Shown in pieces: positions 43,801 to 52,631 of a DNA stretch of 64,000 bases (its first letter is position 1; every line of letters begins with the position of its first letter). The notes beneath the pieces are model-generated. The model worked only from the letters and a program-made list of their open reading frames with translations, did not search any database and was not told the DNA's origin. Origin of the DNA: Protonemura montana (lineage: Eukaryota > Arthropoda > Insecta > Plecoptera > Nemouridae); contig OX387602.1 in the NCBI GenBank assembly GCA_947568835.1, forward strand, positions 18,899,021 through 18,963,020, read 5' to 3'. A program made the translations under genes and the position numbers.

Positions 43801-44443
43801 CGCGTCGTCTGCCGCAAGTGTTTCGTCAAGACAATCCAGATGGCGGTCTCGCAGCGGCTTCTACCGCTGCGCTGCGTCATTTGCCGGGCGAAAATCCTGC
43901 GACTGAAACAGAGCGGCGGCACGGGGGCAGGCATGCTGCTGCCCCACTGTGGGGCAACCAAGGGCTGGGGTCTTCAGTCTTCCACCTCCAGTTACACGGT
44001 CGGCAACGGCAAGTGGCTGGTGCCCGGATCGGCAAGCAGCTACTCTATGGGCAAGACCTGGGTCGTGCCTAGCTCAGCGTCGCAGTATTCCATGGGTCGT
44101 GACGTGCCTAACTCGGAATCGTTGTATTCTATGAGTTCTGGATCTTCCTCCTTCTCAGGTATGCGGCTAGGCTTGAAAATCAAATTGATATTACGTTGGT
44201 TAACTATAACTATTTGGCAGGCAAAAATGTTAAAACGGTCAAGTTCTGTTTTAATTTGGTACGATTTTGCCTAGTGTACAGTCTCACTGTCCTCTATTGA
44301 TCAGTAAAAGGCAAATGATTAAATTGTTTGATATACCACTGAGTTCTGACCTTAGAATAAACCCTCTCTAACCCTCTCAATTCCTGGTGTGTACGTTCTC
44401 TCTTGTCTGTCATTCGGGAATTTCTTCCTGCTGACAGCTATTC

Positions 44444-44485
<42 letters not shown>

Positions 44486-47400
44486 ACAAAGGCAGTTTGT
44501 TTTTATTTCATGCCTTTTTTAAACAATTTTTTCATCTCGTTTTTTATACCTCATCTTTTCCATCATCGCCCGACAAAAATTCGATACATTTCCATTTCAC
44601 TGCCTCAAGCCGCGACGAGCATCTCTTTCACTTGTTCTCAGATATTTTCCTCCTCGTATGCCATTTCCGTCGGCTTATTTATTATGTTGATGCTCGCACG
44701 CGCAATGCGGCGCGCGGGGGCTTACGTGGCGTCGGGGATAGGGCACCCTGCCCCCCACTCCGGGGGGCACCTCAGCCCCTCCGTCGAGCGCTAACGCAAC
44801 TAAGCTCTCGCGCTACGTGCTCTGACTTGCAACCGACGCTAAATCGTGGCAATCCCATTCTTTGGGGAAACACACACACACCAGCCAGTCCGTCTCGCAT
44901 CGAGCGACTTTCGGTTTTTTAGCAACAATGCTGGAAATATTACCCTCGATAGCAGAGACGTGGGCATGCTTCGAACGAGATTTACGAGGCTAGCGCAGGT
45001 CCTGTCTGGAACAGCTAAATTTTCCCAAATTGTACATGACGTCGATAAACTGAGATTGTAAACTTGTAAACACATTGCAAAAGGTACGGCAATTAATTTC
45101 GATTTGATAAAATACTTTTTTTTCTGTCAGTCTAAAAACGAAAATAATGTACAATAAAATTAGGCATTTTGTATTTGTATTTGATTTAATTTTCCATTAC
45201 ACAAAACATTGATGTAAGTACCTACACACTCCATCTTGTATATATAATACAAAAAAACTGGAGTCTTGGAAATTGTTAGGGTAAGAGATATTTTATCTTA
45301 TAAATAAAATAAGTGTAACAAACAATAAATTAAAATTCATTTTATTTTCAGTTTGAAAATAAAAGCGATAGCGAAATTCATCCAGCATCCTGTCAATATG
45401 CTTCGTTACTATCTTTTCGACCTCTTCGGCGAACCACTTACCGTCACTTTTCTTGGTATCGTCACGTATTCATCCGATCTCATTCACCTGAAATCGTTCC
45501 TGATGATTATTGAGAAATAAAACCATAAAACACGAAATATTCATTTTTATTCAGAGCTCACGCTGCCAATAACTGGGAACTGCATTTTACACCATTGAAT
45601 CCTTGACACAGCACTTGGTACTCGTTGTATCCAGGTGATGTTCCTATTTATCTAACTTCAACTATGAGATGCTATGTACATCTCTGCTCCCGAATTTAAA
45701 ATTAATCTTCTGCGCCAACTTTCACAACCTTCACCCAACTCTTTCTTCCAGGCGTGTCTTCCGTAAGCTCGGCCACCACCAGCAGCCAAGGATCCAGCAA
45801 GTCTGGCAAAGGAGGCTCAAGACTGACTTACCCTCGGCAGCCCACCGGCTCGCTACGAAAGTCGCAGACACAGTCTATGAAGGTGGGACGAACTCTAGCA
45901 CTCCACCGAACCCTGCACAGGGGCACCAATTGCGATTTCTTATACCTTTCAATAATGATGAACGAGCCGGCGCAAACTAGTCAAATCATTAATCACATCT
46001 GGCGCCCGTGTTGGGTATTGGAAACTCATTAAGCAGTGCTGTAGCATTTTAATTCAAGGAAATAACGTTTATTTTTAGAATGATTAGGATGAGCTGATCA
46101 TTTTTATATTATACACAACTTTTCAAGCAATCAATTACATTTAAAACACAAGACGTACGGCTAATTTTGCCACCATTGTACATGATCGAACTTAATCAAT
46201 TCATTTTGAATTATTACATGGATTAACAGAGAAGCAGACGTATTTCAAAACAGTTAAAATCTGCATTTGGTAGTGCTCAATTCTCAGCACTAGTAAAAAA
46301 AAAACATTTTCAAGAAGCGATTCTTCTTACTTTGTCTCCAGCATCTGGCTCAATAAAAAACTTTACATTCTACATGATTTGAGGAATTGTTCATGTTTGA
46401 TGAAGAATCTATTCTACATTTTCCTTTCATGCCACTCGCAGCTCCGCATCCAGGACTACAAGGAGCCGATGCGGGCGCCGTGCATCAAGGAGCAGCCGGA
46501 GAAACCGGCGCGACTGCCGCCGATCGCGGAGTTCCAGAGGGAGTACCGAGCTAGTAAGGAGCGTTCCGGCTCAAATTCCACGAGAATACGGTAAGCAATC
46601 ACGTTCTACACACGCCACACGCACTACGATGCTTGAACACGAACACGGGCGCTTATTTGATTTGCCTGGCGACTTTTTTCCTATTCGGAAACCAAGCAAG
46701 CTTTAAACAGCACGGCACCTCCACCAAGGCCAGCTTTAAACCTGGAACCTCCACCATCGTTTGTTGTTGTTTTTACCGCATTTGTTTTAGAGTCTGCTTT
46801 GCAGTTTATAGTGAGTTAGCAAGTTCTCGCTTGAATGAATGTAGTAAATTAAGCCCACTATTTATTATAAATATGTCGGCTATCTGCATTTTGTGTGCAT
46901 TCTTTTGCAAGATGAAAGGTTATTCTCATTCGCTTTCGTGTATTGTTAGAATGAATCAAGAAGTGCGAACAAAGTTTTAAACCTTTGCTTTCCCTTACCT
47001 TAAACTAGTTATCGGAATGTGGCTGCTAAATCTAAATGTTGTGCACGATTACTTTTGCAACTATTGTGACTTATTACACTTCGCTTATTAGATCTATGTG
47101 ACAGGGATGGTAGCATGTGAGACAATGTCCTTGCATTGATAGTGACAGCTGCATGTCTTGATTGTGACAGTGACAGGGAGAAATCTGTATGACATGGACT
47201 GTAGTATTCATTCACTGAGACAGTGTCGAGCATTGCCAGTGACAGTGACATGCCTTGATTGTGACAGTGACATAGAGCAAATTGTGTGTGCTGTAGATGC
47301 GCCCAGAAGATCGTGACCCAGTTGGAGACTACCCCTCTGCTCAAGCCTCTTGGATCGCCGCCCCCCACCTCCTACTTCCGGTCGCCACTCAAGCCCGCCA

Positions 47401-47738
47401 ATCAAGACGACATCCGGAAAGGCGCGCGCAGGAAAGAGTTCCGAGAACCTTTGGTGAAAAGCGAGAAGGACGAGAATACGGACAACAGTAAGAACGAAGA
47501 GGCACTAAACAAGAAATTGGAGAAGAAGGACTGTAAAGTGGAAAAGAAAGACGAGAAAAAGGATGCCAAAACAGAAAAGAAGGAGACGAAAGCAGAAAAA
47601 GAAGAAAGAAAGAAAGAGGCGAAAGCGGAGAAGAAGTTACTAAAATTGGAAGCGAAGGCTGAGAAGAAGAAAGAAAAAAAGGAGGCTAAGGAAGCAAAGG
47701 AGGCAGCAAAAGCAGCTGAAAAGAGAGAAAAATTATAA
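7711..47738 (+). CDS. Membrane-anchored RING-finger (C3HC4) protein, 6 coding exons
   Basis: Coding exons: 7767-7931, 38260-38322, 43747-44158, 45752-45882, 46442-46590 and 47297-47738; 7711-7766 is 5' UTR. All junctions are GT-AG and every phase agrees, giving 453 aa. The start is supported by an in-frame TAA at 7734-7736. Residues about 10-28 are hydrophobic and probably a membrane anchor. The RING finger is at 77-122 (C77, C80, C92, H94, C98, C101, C119, C122), a complete C3HC4 set, so E3 ubiquitin ligase activity is likely. Next comes a Ser-rich region at about 140-200 with repeated SYSMG/QYSMG motifs, a Pro-rich stretch, and a Lys/Glu/Ala-rich tail from about 370 that should be helical or coiled-coil. 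The first coding intron is about 30.3 kb and contains two minus-strand genes. I do not recognise the orthologue. The RING and 3' exons are firm; joining the far 5' exon rests on phase, splice-site quality and the missing N-terminus. Confidence 0.72.
8991..9014. repeat. Short inverted repeat (10-bp arms)
   Basis: ACACATTAGA and its exact complement are separated by four bases. It could form a small hairpin; there is no coding or splice context. Confidence 0.7.
9063..9107. repeat. Inverted repeat (12-bp arms)
   Basis: GCTAACAAAGTA at 9063-9074 is matched exactly by its complement at 9096-9107, with a 21-nt loop. It may be the remnant of a small inverted-repeat element. Confidence 0.7.
9965..10167. 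mobile_element. Fold-back, head-to-head SINE composite with 13-bp direct repeats
   Basis: Two arms of about 52 bp (9983-10035 and 10048-10100) are inverted copies of each other with only two or three differences and a 12-nt loop. Outside the right arm the sequence continues into the same tail (about 10100-10145) found in the SINE copies at 30403, 31051 and 55141. The whole unit is flanked by TCGGCACCTCCGC at 9965-9977 and 10155-10167, which looks like a target-site duplication. The loop keeps the B-box-like GGTTCGAGTCC region, but the A-box half is absent. Most likely one retroposition event inserted an inverted dimer of a tRNA-derived SINE. Confidence 0.7.
12239..12433. mobile_element. Small inverted-repeat element (MITE-like)
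   Basis: 19-bp terminal inverted repeats at 12239-12257 and 12415-12433 differ at one position. Inside are a 34-nt near-perfect hairpin (12269-12302) and the palindrome GTTGGCGCCAAC. There is no open frame and no clear target duplication. It could be a non-autonomous DNA element or a structured fragment of a larger retroelement; I cannot tell which. Confidence 0.5.
14194..14640 (-). mobile_element. LINE (non-LTR retrotransposon) 3' fragment, probable
   Basis: On the minus strand an open frame of about 143 codons runs into ACAATAAAAAATTATTATT and a run of ATT repeats (about 14316-14345 on +). This is the usual ending of insect non-LTR elements: the last residues of the reverse-transcriptase ORF, a short 3' UTR and a microsatellite tail. 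The peptide is rich in Arg, His and Asn like the C-terminal region of such ORFs, but no catalytic RT motif is left. The fragment is heavily 5'-truncated. Identification rests on the tail and overall look, not on a domain match. Confidence 0.42.
17362..20190 (-). CDS. Malate dehydrogenase-like protein, predicted inactive (5' end incomplete)
   Basis: Exons on the minus strand: 20190-19981, 19801-19616, 19426-19226 and 17766-17362. All introns are GT-AG and phase 0, giving 333 aa. The order and many segments follow mitochondrial MDH: AADLNHISSR, VIGVITGP, PLINEVYK, RVIGMMT, VARANS, NVPFLGG, GKED. Key positions are changed. The Gly-rich NAD loop reads GATNTMSH instead of a GxGxxG-type loop. The Asp that binds the NAD ribose (LYD in the family) is Gly (LYG). 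The substrate Arg of the family's MTRDDL is Ser (GMSSEIL). The catalytic His of GGHAGKT is lost (GGASAKT). The Arg of ARAN is kept. An intact frame with lost chemistry points to a pseudoenzyme. The mitochondrial targeting part is missing and should lie in an exon above 20190. The C-terminus is about 10-20 aa longer than usual. The gene lies inside the first coding intron of the RING gene, on the opposite strand. Confidence 0.78.
20191..20307 (-). other. Sequence just 5' of the MDH-like exon; out-of-frame ATG
   Basis: An ATG at 20239 opens a peptide starting MSATVEFSVHSALSAK that reaches the MDH-like exon in a different frame. The MDH frame is itself open upstream to 20307 with an unrelated peptide. 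A splice acceptor ending at AAAAG (about 20191) would join an upstream exon in phase 0 and is the simplest model. A frameshifted start is the alternative. Confidence 0.3.
20315..20349. repeat. (TG)n microsatellite followed by poly-T
   Basis: An alternating TG run of about 12 units followed by a T run, seen directly. Confidence 0.85.
20895..21041 (-). CDS. Possible upstream exon (GC-rich open frame)
   Basis: The minus strand carries an open stretch from an ATG at about 21041 (MNEEERRSYSNAMRIC...) with third-position G/C-rich codons, unlike the AT-rich surroundings. Several GT sites could end it in phase 0 near 20890, which would fit the phase-0 acceptor of the MDH-like gene. The peptide is acidic, has no mitochondrial-targeting character and matches no family I know. 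It may be the 5' exon of the MDH-like gene, part of another gene, or chance. Confidence 0.25.
22375..22393. repeat. Homopolymer G run (19 nt)
   Basis: A 19-nt G run read directly. Its exact length may be unreliable in an assembly. It creates a false Pro-rich frame on the minus strand. Confidence 0.85.
23694..23752 (+). repeat. Decayed 5S-rRNA-like sequence
   Basis: CGAAGTTAAGCAACACTG followed, about 15 nt later, by TTCGGATGGGTGAACA has the order of two conserved blocks of eukaryotic 5S rRNA (GAAGTTAAGCAAC and TTGGATGGGTGACC). The spacing is shortened and the ends are lost, so this is not a functional gene. It may be a dispersed 5S pseudogene or the head of an old 5S-derived SINE. Confidence 0.55.
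24884..24911. repeat. Perfect 13-bp palindrome
   Basis: GTTGCACACAGTA and its exact complement are separated by only AC. It is short, symmetric and isolated from any exon. Confidence 0.75.
25825..33521 (-). CDS. Secreted pancreatic-type lipase / phospholipase A1-like (6 exons)
   Basis: Exons on the minus strand: 33521-33467, 31500-31252, 30117-29872, 28376-28155, 27406-27238 and 25915-25825. The phases agree throughout (1, 1, 1, 1, 2) and give 343 aa. An 18-residue hydrophobic N-terminus (MVVAKTVMVLCAAVNLYI) is a signal peptide. Landmarks: YLHGFTED, NVILVDW, the nucleophile elbow G160-F-S162-L-G164, D186 in GLDPA, H262 in CSHQRA, and the C-terminal GKYYLKT. The Ser162-Asp186-His262 triad is complete, so it should be active. 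The elbow has Phe where most family members have His (GHSLG). The segment between the Asp and His, including the lid region, is short, as in phospholipase-A1-like insect and venom members; the true substrate is unknown. The intron after exon 2 starts with GC, not GT. The gene is nested in the RING gene's intron. Confidence 0.85.
27640..27935 (+). mobile_element. tRNA-derived SINE with A/T-rich tail
   Basis: A tRNA-like head has an A-box-like GTAGCGTAGTGAGAGCG near 27664 and a B-box GGTTCGATCAT at about 27708-27718. A unique body follows and ends in an AAATAA-rich tail (about 27898-27935). It sits in the lipase intron between exons 4 and 5, opposite to the lipase. It is unrelated in sequence to the SINE family at 30403, 31051 and 55141. 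I see no clear target duplication. Confidence 0.7.
29630..29692. repeat. Degenerate ATCAATCGAT/AATCAAATC repeat
   Basis: Short overlapping copies of ATCAATC and AATCAAATC, visible directly. No function is apparent. Confidence 0.6.
30403..30551 (-). mobile_element. tRNA-derived SINE (family shared with 31051 and 55141)
   Basis: On the minus strand: an A-box-like TAGCTCAATGAGTTAGAGCA, a B-box-like GTTCGAGTTCC, then a tail of the type GCATCAATTTTT...AGTAGTGTTCATAATAATAAAATACC and GCATTGCAAGCG. It lies within a lipase intron, in the same orientation as the lipase. Head and tail match the copies at 31051-31205 and 55141-55281. Confidence 0.68.
31051..31205 (-). mobile_element. tRNA-derived SINE, second copy of the family
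   Basis: It has the same tail (AAATCTGATTTAAATTGC on +) and the same tRNA-like head as its neighbours, but the B-box is decayed. A short TTTTTGAGAGGA piece follows on the far side (about 31207-31218), possibly the remains of an inverted second arm. TCGAGAG occurs on both sides (about 31043 and 31235) and may be the target duplication. Confidence 0.6.
33522..33790. promoter_or_regulatory. GC-rich 5' flank of the lipase gene
   Basis: A GC-richer block lies immediately upstream of the lipase start codon. It should hold the 5' UTR and promoter on the minus strand. I see no convincing TATA box. Long frames on both strands are composition by-products. Confidence 0.35.
33870..38259. other. Right part of the RING gene's first coding intron; no exon seen
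   Basis: Strongly AT-rich, with an ATT microsatellite at about 35805-35885. No convincing coding exon on either strand. It ends at a good acceptor (TTTGTTACAG, 38250-38259). Confidence 0.45.
35805..35885. repeat. (ATT)n microsatellite
   Basis: A run of ATT/ATC triplets, seen directly. It creates a poly-Ile frame on the plus strand. It could be the tail of a lost LINE, but no element body is visible next to it. Confidence 0.8.
40821..40852. repeat. (TA)n microsatellite
   Basis: About 16 TA units, seen directly, 80 nt upstream of the candidate alternative exon at 40932. Confidence 0.9.
40932..41057 (+). CDS. Candidate alternative terminal exon of the RING gene
   Basis: A pyrimidine tract and AG (about 40905-40931) precede an open frame starting SWDPEIPPPYRISAPPKECR and ending at TAG (41055-41057), 41 codons. 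It is much GC-richer than the surrounding intron. The entry phase fits the preceding exon (ending 38322), but no GT donor would leave it in the phase needed by the RING exon at 43747. If used, it would be an alternative last exon giving a short membrane-anchored product without the RING. It may equally be unrelated. Confidence 0.3.
   Translation, partial: SWDPEIPPPYRISAPPKECRPKGFPNYSPANKSDEMGGEAH
44445..44485. repeat. Homopolymer C run (41 nt)
   Basis: About 41 consecutive C, seen directly, in a RING-gene intron. This length is unusual and the count is probably inexact. It makes a false poly-Pro frame at 44389-44922. Confidence 0.85.
47118..47272. repeat. Degenerate direct repeat, about 98-bp period
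   Basis: Segments of about 57 bp starting at 47118 and 47216 share TGAGACA(A/G)TGTC, GCATTG and TTGATTGTGACAGTGACA in the same order. The second copy ends about 24 nt before the acceptor of the last RING-gene exon (47296). Confidence 0.6.
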
Positions 47739-50700
47739 ATAATGAGACAAATGAATGGATATCTTTAGGAATTAGTCGATAAAACAGGAACCTGTTGATC
47801 AGTTTTGTATAATGGATTACTCAATTGATATTTGTAATGCATTCAAGAGGAGATAGCCAGTAGGAAGGCTCTTACAGCGCAGCTACTTTAAGGATTACTT
47901 TAAGGAATTAATATTCGAAGAATTTCGTAGTTACTACTTACTACCTACCTGAAGAAAGCAATAACTGTCAAATTGCATGACCCTCATACACAAGAATTCC
48001 TCATAGTCCTAGCAAATACTTTGAATGAAATTGCCTAAATTTGAAGCATCAAGGTTGTTTACCTTAAAAATACTCTTAAATAACGTAAGTACCTACTCAC
48101 ATACTCATCTACCAATAACGTTTAGCAATAAGTTGGTACCCTTAATGTTCCTAAAGCAATTATTAGTTACTTTCTTTTGACGAATGTTGGTGTCATCAAT
48201 GTGGACGATGCTGTCTCGAATGACGTTTCTTATACAATTCTCAACCTCACTTTGCACAATCCTGCTATAGACATGCTGCCAACTGCCATTCGTTGAAAAC
48301 AACACGGAAAATTCGGAAAATTGCACAACCATAAAAAGCACAACGTCACCACTTTCTTTAGTTCTGAATTTTCATCTCTATAATTGGTTACATAGCCTGA
48401 TTAGTCTCTTATATATATTTTTGAGTTATGTCCAGAATTTCAGCATCTAAAATGACAATGAATAGATATTGCTTTAATGGTATTCTGTTCGCAAAGCAGT
48501 TTCATGTAATTTTTTAAAATATTCTATTTTAAAAGATATGAGGCTTATTTTTACTAGCCATGGTGCTATTTTGAAACGACCTTTAGCCTGGTAGGATTCG
48601 CTATTATCTAAAAGGCTTAAGGCTAATTAATGTGTTGGTTGGTACATTTGTATAAATGTACATCGTCGAATAGTCATGTTTATTTGTTGTGGTCAACGTA
48701 ATATTTTCACATGTGCATTGTTAGATGTGAATAATTGTTTAATTTTTACAAAGTAAGCTCTAGCTAAACTAGTAGATTGGATGTCATTTGGTTTTGTTCA
48801 AAACTTTAGGAAAGAGATTAGCCTTTCATATCGGACGTCCATATGTAACTATCATAAAATAATCAGTTGTGTTATTATACGCCGTGTGTACGCTGGCTAA
48901 AACTTCCGACACAAAATTATAATGGTCAACGTTGAAGGAGATATATTTCTAAAGACAGGATTCATGTTAAAACTTCCATTGTCAAATCTCGGTTTCATGT
49001 TTTCTCGCGGTTTCGAAAATGAATTCCAACATTTAGATGAAATGGTTGTGTGAACCTGCCTTTCTCTTCGGTTCCTCAATCAGTTTTATACAATTAATCA
49101 AATCGCCGGGCTTTATATTCAACAATACTTTATGTACTTGCCAAGAACATCCTCGCATTGGCCTTATTTTTTGTTATATTATGGGATACGTCTCAATTCA
49201 CATAGAAGTACCTCGTTAGACATGTGCGCTGTCATTTAAACCATATTTTTAATTAATCAACGGTATTTTAAAGCCAAGGTCACGTCCACACAATCATCTA
49301 GAATGAGCGGCGACGTGATATCAGACTTTGCCGAAACCATGGGAGTTGTTGAGGAAAAGCAGAGAAAAACCACGGACCGTGATCATTGTTGCGTAAAGTG
49401 ATAACACGTCAGTGGATCTTGTATAAGTAGTATTATTGTTATCGTTCGAAACAAAGTCTATTTTGGTAGCAATGTGCCGCACGGTTAGGTATTTTGTCCT
49501 GAAAGACAAATTTGTTGATACCAGAATGTTCGCGAAGGCAGCTTCAACGAAAACTTTAGCTATATGAGCTCTATTTTTCAACAGTTTATTGAAAAGCTGG
49601 TTAGTTGTGAGTCAAAGAAATTTAAATTAGTTGTAAAATAGTAAGAGTTGACAATTACTGGGTTTTAGTGTTGATGAGCGTAGCGAGAGAAGCGAAATCT
49701 TCAATTATGGTACTCCCAAAAGAGTAATGTGTGCGTGATTGTGTGTCTGTGTTTCTTTTTATTTGCCAACGGCTAAACTACTGCTTCAAATTTGATTGAA
49801 TTCTAAGGAAATATTTTTTTAACCTCAACTTGGACCCCCGTGTTTTTTGGAAAAATCCACCAGAGAGTATTTAACAAACGTTTTAATTTACAACAAATTT
49901 TAAAATGTTCCAGTCAATTTTCCACTCTCTCCCTATCTTAATTTTGAACCAACTTAACAACTTTGTAGAAAGTAACAAAACGAAGCATTTCCATGAAGTT
50001 TTCAACTCTGTGCTTATTTTCTTGCTTTTTTCGCAGTTTTGTGGCAATTTTTAATTGGTAAAATTCCTATATTTTACTTTTTGCACATTTGGATATAATC
50101 AAACAAATTTCTGTGAAATTTCTCAAGCTCTTCATAAAAGATTTATAGTTTCTAAACTTGTTCTATTTGTTTTGGCGCATGCCTTCACTTTTAATTTAAT
50201 TATCACCAATAAAACTCTGTGCTCATCAGCCCCATCAACCCGACGTTGATGGAGCCCTAATTTTATTGAACTCAGTTAGCTAACCAGAATTTCAATAGAA
50301 ATTGGCAAAATGTTGTGAGTCTGAGACATGTAGATTTGATTGGAAAAACACACAATAGGTTAGTCTTCCAAAACATAATTTATACTTTTAGAGAAATTTA
50401 CTATGCATGCAATACTGTGTCGAAACCAATCTTTTGGTATTGTTGCCAGCCCGTACGTTTATGCTGACGCCCCTCGTAACATAGATGATTCGACCCGATG
50501 AATTATTGTAACACTACCGCTCTCATATTTAAACTTTAAGGTCCGTCGCTCCTTCATGGCACACAAAATGTGCCTCTCAGATCAGCAACAAGCATGGCCG
50601 ACATTTGTCGCCCATGACAGCAATGCATTTCAATTATTTTATGAAGTATAGAAGTGAAATCGGTATAAACCGATAACTTAGTTCAGGAAAATTCGTTGGT

Positions 50701-51871
50701 AATTTTAGGTTTCCCGTAATTTCCACTTTCAAGACAATTTCTCCTTCTTTTAGTCTCTATCTCTCTCTTTCTATCGACATAGGTACACGAGTTTGTATAC
50801 TTTTGAATAAATTCACACTTTCTTTCTATTACTTACATAAATAAATAACGATTAAAATTGCAGCGCCATACCTCGCTCAAAATACAGTAATAATAAAAAA
50901 AAAAATGATACAATAAGGAAGCTACGCATAAGAAAATTATAGGGAGGTGTAGAATAATACTACTTTGTATTACTAATAAATAATGTGTAAACATTCTTTT
51001 CTCTTAAGCAAAAAAAGTAATTATTATATAAATAACTACATACTTCGATTGCCAAATTTTGTAACATAGGTGTTAAGGTACTCCAAGTTGTGAATCAGCA
51101 ACAAGTATACAGAATATAAATGAAAACTGAGCGAATGTCGTTTAAATGTGACCAAAGTGTAAATAAAAAAATGTTAATGGTAGTACCACGCGACTCACTA
51201 AAAGTGAATCTATGGACGTATAAAATGCACTTCGGTGTCCCTGAACATAACCCTAGTCTTGTCTATAATTGCATCAAGATCAGTCGTGCTCATATCGTAG
51301 AATGCACCCATTTTAGAAGATTTTTTTTATATTATATTTTATACGCAATCAACCCTACCCTTAATAAAAACGCACTTTCCTGTAAGACCGAATAATCCCT
51401 TCGAGAAAATGAGGCCTTTCAGTACCCATTCCTCTAGAACGGTCTGTTCTAGCGATGGCTCTTAGCACATGGACCAGTGAGATCATGCTGATTTTGTATG
51501 TGAGTGAGTGAGGAACGGAAAAATGGTATGATGGACTTGTCATGTATATCTAGCATAGAAATATATTGTTGTAGATATAAATTGTTAAAATTATTATATA
51601 AGTATATACATATTAATATGGGCTATGTATTAAAAAGAATTTAGGGTGTATAAAATTAAAAAAAAATGTATCCAAATTTTGATGGAATTTATTATCTCGC
51701 ACGCAGCATTCTTGTTACAGAAAAACTATTTTTTATAGTTAAATGATTGTAGGTAATTAAACTGATGGTGAACCAACTAATTACAAATGATCGGCTAGTC
51801 CCAATTCCATTGGCCTCAATATAGGTGTGTTTGTAATTTGTAATTTGTATTGAGTTTTGATTGTTTGAAGT
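47739..51871. other. Intergenic, no supported gene
   Basis: AT-rich sequence between the RING gene and the lysozyme region. Only short featureless frames on both strands. No repeats beyond small A/T runs were noted. Confidence 0.45.
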
Positions 51872-51961
51872 CTACTCAACTCGATTTGATTTCTGCTCGA
51901 TGGTCCGCGATTCAGCCGCGTGGCGATTCTTCATCTCGCTGATATTCCTCGTCATCCGCTT
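51872..51961 (-). CDS. Candidate terminal exon of an unidentified gene
   Basis: On the minus strand an acceptor-like TTTTTGACCGGCAG (ending at 51962) is followed by an open frame of 29 codons beginning KRMTRNISEMKNRHAAESRT and ending at TAG (51872-51874). It is charged, helix-prone and GC-richer than the flanks. No partner exon was found; the nearest gene upstream on this strand is the lysozyme, which already has its own stop. Chance is possible. Confidence 0.25.
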   Translation of the reverse strand, partial: KRMTRNISEMKNRHAAESRTIEQKSNRVE

Positions 51962-52631
51962 CTGCCGGTCAAAAATAGTTGTTTAGGAAGTATGTGTGAT
52001 TTTTAAGAAGCAATTGAGAACCCCTCGATTGACAATGTCGACCACGTTTCATATTCTGGCAACGGGCTTAGAGTGTTGGCAAACAAATACAAATCTTTAA
52101 TCGATGGTGTTGGAAACACCGCTTGAGAGAGATATTGGAACCCGCCCATCATTTTCATGACCAGTTTTGTTTGAAAGAGACTTTCGTAATATGTTTAGTA
52201 CGTCAGTGTCACTGTCCCTTATCAACATCTGATCAGCCTAGATTAGTGGAGGAATCCTGTTGTGCAAGTTGTACCGTCTTTCAGAAGATACATCACGCGT
52301 GTGGTTCACTAAGTCCACTTCGAGGAAGTAGGCTACGTGCCGCCACCGGATTTCTCCTTCTCTCCCCTAGACTAGATTGGTGTATCATTCTCATCATTGC
52401 CCACTCATTCATCACTGCCACTAGACAAGTACCACAGGGGCAATGGTCAAAACAGTGCGTTGAAACACTGAGTTAGACAGAAGAGAATCCAAAAATCATT
52501 CAATCATACATTTCTTCTGGACCATTCCCTATTCAAGTAGCACTGCATGGACCGTTTATTGGAAACAGACTTTTATTTCCACCAAAACCAAGGGTTCGTG
52601 ATCAATCGTGTACTCCTCTCATGAGCCTGCG

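Noticed and set aside
43737-44072. Alternative-frame ORF over the RING exon
   Set aside because: It is a shadow; only the frame with the eight metal ligands joins neighbouring exons in phase.
44389-44922. 177-codon frame with a long poly-Pro run
   Set aside because: The proline run is just the 41-nt C tract; the rest has no domain and lies in a RING-gene intron.
52123-52476. 117-codon plus-strand frame
   Set aside because: No domain, signal or splice context; composition like the surrounding non-coding DNA.
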